From assembly GCA_018238155.1 (NCBI GenBank), contig JABCTZ010000003.1:124001-188000 (forward strand): a DNA stretch of 64,000 bases, read 5' to 3'. A program made the translations under genes and the position numbers. The notes below the pieces were generated by a model. It saw nothing but the letters and a program-made list of their open reading frames with translations, searched no databases and was not told the DNA's origin. This document shows, piece after piece, positions 61,955 through 64,000 of this stretch (within the stretch, counting starts at the first letter, position 1; each line of letters starts with the position of its first letter). Source of the DNA: Candidatus Heimdallarchaeota archaeon. Lineage in GTDB: Archaea > Asgardarchaeota > Heimdallarchaeia > JABLTI01.

Positions 61955-64000
61955 CTACTGATATTCTAGATTTACAAGGTCAATTATTTTCTTACTTTTT
62001 TTAGGCCCAACACCTTCAATTTCAGTCAATTCTTCTTCAGTGGAATTTACCACTCCTTTTATCGTTCCAAAGGTTTCAAGCATACGGGACGCAAGCGTTC
62101 GATTAATTCCTGGAAATGAGCTTATTACTTGTACAGAGTTTTCCTTTGGATTTGAAATCCTCATTGCTTTTCGAATCAATGTTGGTCGTTTTTTGTTTTT
62201 TTGCTCACGCATCGCAAGACGCTTCAAGATAACTGCTGTTTCTTCTGATGACTGTGTCTGAATAATAGATACACCAAAGTCTATCATAAAAGAAGACAAC
62301 GCACCTGCAATAGCTTCTGGATGTATTCCACCCGAAGGGAACCCCTCAATAAGTAGAATTGGGATTTGATAAGCATTTGTCATTGAGCCGAGTTGTGCAA
62401 ATAACCGTCCATCAATTATTGATGAAAGCAAATCCTCTCCTTTTTTGTACTCTACAACAACTCGATCACTTAAAATGTAATCTCCACAATCAAGTTGTTT
62501 GAAATCAAGATCGATCCCCTCTTTTTTGAGATAAAATAAAATCTTACTATTCTTTTCTCTACTATCAATAATAATTTTAATCGGATTAGAATTTGTTTTT
62601 ACTGTTTTTGGTTTTTTAATTGTTTGAGTTTCTTCAATTTGCTCTTCAACTTGCTTTTCCTCCCATGTTGATTTTTGCCAATTTTCTAAATCGTTCAGCG
62701 CAATTTTGAAGGAAGCAAGCTTTTCATTCAGTGCAGGAGCTTCAAACTCAATATCTGCATCATTATTTTTCTCATCAGAAGGTTTTGAATCTTTAATAAC
62801 TGGAGCAAATGCACGCGTATCTACTTCCGGTTCTTTTTCTAACTCTATTTTTAACCAAGAAATATCGCTCAGAAGAATATTCATTCTTCTTTCCTTTGCA
62901 TTAGAGATATAGTGTAATGTAGTATCTGCTGTATGATGAGTTGTTAATACAACCACTCGACCTTTTTGTTTGCGCCCTGTTCGTCCTGCTCTTTGAATTT
63001 TTCTTATGGCGGATGCCGTGCCATCATAAAAAATCACTAGATTACACTCATCAACATCTAACCCTTCCTCTAAAACACTGGTAGAAACTAGGACTGGGAA
63101 TTTATCATTTCTAAAAGCTTCAAGGAGAGCGATTTGCTTTTTCTGAGACAATCCTCCCCTTCTTCCTTTGCCTTGTCCAACAAAAGCTTTTGATTCTATT
63201 CCTCTCTCAGTTAAGGCTTCGCTTATGGCATAACAAGTAGCTCTAAGGTTACAGAATATTAACACTCGAGAGTTTATTAGATCAACTTTATCTAAAATAT
63301 CTAATAAATAAAGCAGTTTGGGGTGAATTACTCCTTGCTCTTGTAAAATAGCTATACTTTCAACCATTTTCCGGAATTCTTCTAAATTGAAAAGACCCTT
63401 AATACTCTTACTATTTCGCTCCTTCCAAGTTTGAATCAAAGAATATGTGCTAGGGATGCCTTGACTTTCTATTGTTTCTCGTAATAATTGAATATATACT
63501 AATCTATTACAAGCCATAATTTCAAGATAATTTGCTCGAAAATTTTCCGATAATTGGTTTTTGATTTTAAGTAGTTCTCCTTTGTAGAGATAACTGAACC
63601 TTTTTTCAGTGATATTTTTATTACGTAAAAAGGCAACTTCCCTCTCTCCGAGTTGATTAATTATTTTCAATATTTCTTCGAACTCTAGTGGAAGAGGAAC
63701 TTCAATACGTTCAATTTTAACTTGTTGAATATACTGTCTAACTTCGGGGTCATCTTTTGGTCTGCTTTCAACTGACTCAATAAACAAATTCTTACAAATT
63801 TCTAGTATTGCATCTTTATCTGTTCCAGGAGAAGCAGTTAAAGCGATTATTCTCATTTTAGGATTCATTTGATGCATAATATCTGCTATATGAACGTAAT
63901 CGTAATCTCCTCTTGCTCGGTGAGCTTCATCAAAATAAACTAATTTACATTTTTTAGGGTCGAGATGGTTGTGAATAATATCATTCCGAATTGTTTGAGG
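61955..64000 (-). CDS. hef: Hef helicase-nuclease, N-terminus beyond the window
   Basis: The frame continues to base 64000 without a start: beyond the internal ATG at 63877 the translation reads YFDEAHRARGDYDYVHIADI, a DEAH box. At least 680 residues are seen. The helicase ends with QRAGRTGRKQKGR. The XPF/ERCC4 nuclease has DSREKN, CGDYIL and then EYKKGEDLL where the norm is ERKxxxD, so Tyr replaces Arg. Tandem helix-hairpin-helix units (GINRTLASRMLETFGT, EGVGPKKSKKIID) close it. Hef acts on stalled or branched forks and is related to FANCM/XPF. Confidence 0.92.
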   Translation of the reverse strand, partial: PQTIRNDIIHNHLDPKKCKLVYFDEAHRARGDYDYVHIADIMHQMNPKMRIIALTASPGTDKDAILEICKNLFIESVESRPKDDPEVRQYIQQVKIERIEVPLPLEFEEILKIINQLGEREVAFLRNKNITEKRFSYLYKGELLKIKNQLSENFRANYLEIMACNRLVYIQLLRETIESQGIPSTYSLIQTWKERNSKSIKGLFNLEEFRKMVESIAILQEQGVIHPKLLYLLDILDKVDLINSRVLIFCNLRATCYAISEALTERGIESKAFVGQGKGRRGGLSQKKQIALLEAFRNDKFPVLVSTSVLEEGLDVDECNLVIFYDGTASAIRKIQRAGRTGRKQKGRVVVLTTHHTADTTLHYISNAKERRMNILLSDISWLKIELEKEPEVDTRAFAPVIKDSKPSDEKNNDADIEFEAPALNEKLASFKIALNDLENWQKSTWEEKQVEEQIEETQTIKKPKTVKTNSNPIKIIIDSREKNSKILFYLKKEGIDLDFKQLDCGDYILSDRVVVEYKKGEDLLSSIIDGRLFAQLGSMTNAYQIPILLIEGFPSGGIHPEAIAGALSSFMIDFGVSIIQTQSSEETAVILKRLAMREQKNKKRPTLIRKAMRISNPKENSVQVISSFPGINRTLASRMLETFGTIKGVVNSTEEELTEIEGVGPKKSKKIIDLVNLEYQ

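Noticed and set aside
1..64000. CRISPR array, insertion sequence, integrase or rRNA operon
   Set aside because: No regularly spaced repeats, transposase or integrase motifs, or rRNA-like GC-rich blocks were seen on reading the window.

Overview
This is an A+T-rich archaeal window whose genes point to an Asgard archaeon. The archaeal information-processing genes are phenylalanyl-tRNA synthetase in two chains, L14e, Cbf5, RadA/RadB, FEN1 with a PIP box, RfcL with a PIP box, an XPD-type helicase and Hef. They sit next to homologues of the eukaryotic ESCRT machinery: a Vps22/EAP30 protein of ESCRT-II, and a Vps28 plus a Vps23/TSG101-like UEV protein of ESCRT-I. That combination is the hallmark of Asgard archaea. 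An EXO5-like nuclease and a possible longin-fold protein fit this. I cannot place the lineage from sequence alone; a Heimdallarchaeia-type genome is a reasonable guess.

Layout. 1-4.5 kb: truncated uroporphyrinogen-decarboxylase-family gene, small beta-rich protein, then pheT and pheS facing each other tail to tail. 4.6-7.4 kb: the conserved archaeal cmk - L14e - cbf5 block plus an rRNA-type methyltransferase; a structured GC-rich island precedes L14e. 7.47 kb: intron-containing tRNA. 7.7-10.5 kb: small protein, multipass membrane protein, and a membrane-anchored glycosidase-like protein that appears to lack its nucleophile. 10.7-14.7 kb: ESCRT region (Vps22, a 100-residue helical protein, Vps28, Vps23), interrupted by an oppositely oriented NusB-NSUN RNA methyltransferase. 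15-27.7 kb: orphan peptide-ABC ATPase, two MFS carriers, longin-like protein, winged-helix proteins, large surface protein, HEAT and HAD proteins, RadA. 27.7-32 kb: Ski2-like helicase with SWIM finger, CBS protein, EXO5-like nuclease. 32-42.4 kb: several unknown soluble and membrane proteins, a TatD-linked radical SAM protein, the TldD/TldE peptidase pair, and an overlapping two-gene unit encoding a membrane coiled-coil protein. 42.4-49.7 kb: FEN1, MazG-like enzyme, a thioredoxin-V4R-V4R fusion, peroxiredoxin, the archaetidylserine synthase/decarboxylase pair, and a RecA-fold protein with a ruined Walker A. 49.8-64 kb: RfcL, XPD-like helicase, a surface cluster headed by a ~1690-residue Ig-like adhesin and ending in RadB, and Hef running off the end.

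How the parts work together. DNA replication and repair genes are concentrated here (RadA, RadB, FEN1, RfcL, XPD, Hef, EXO5-like, Ski2-like). A second theme is the envelope: ESCRT for membrane remodelling, aminophospholipid-type head-group synthesis, and several signal-peptide/one-TM surface proteins with charged cytoplasmic tails. Most units end in a hairpin plus T-run. Starts are often TTG or GTG with a nearby GGAGG-type Shine-Dalgarno; two genes appear to start at CTG and ATT.

All functional calls are from reading motifs and remembered family features; no database search was run.
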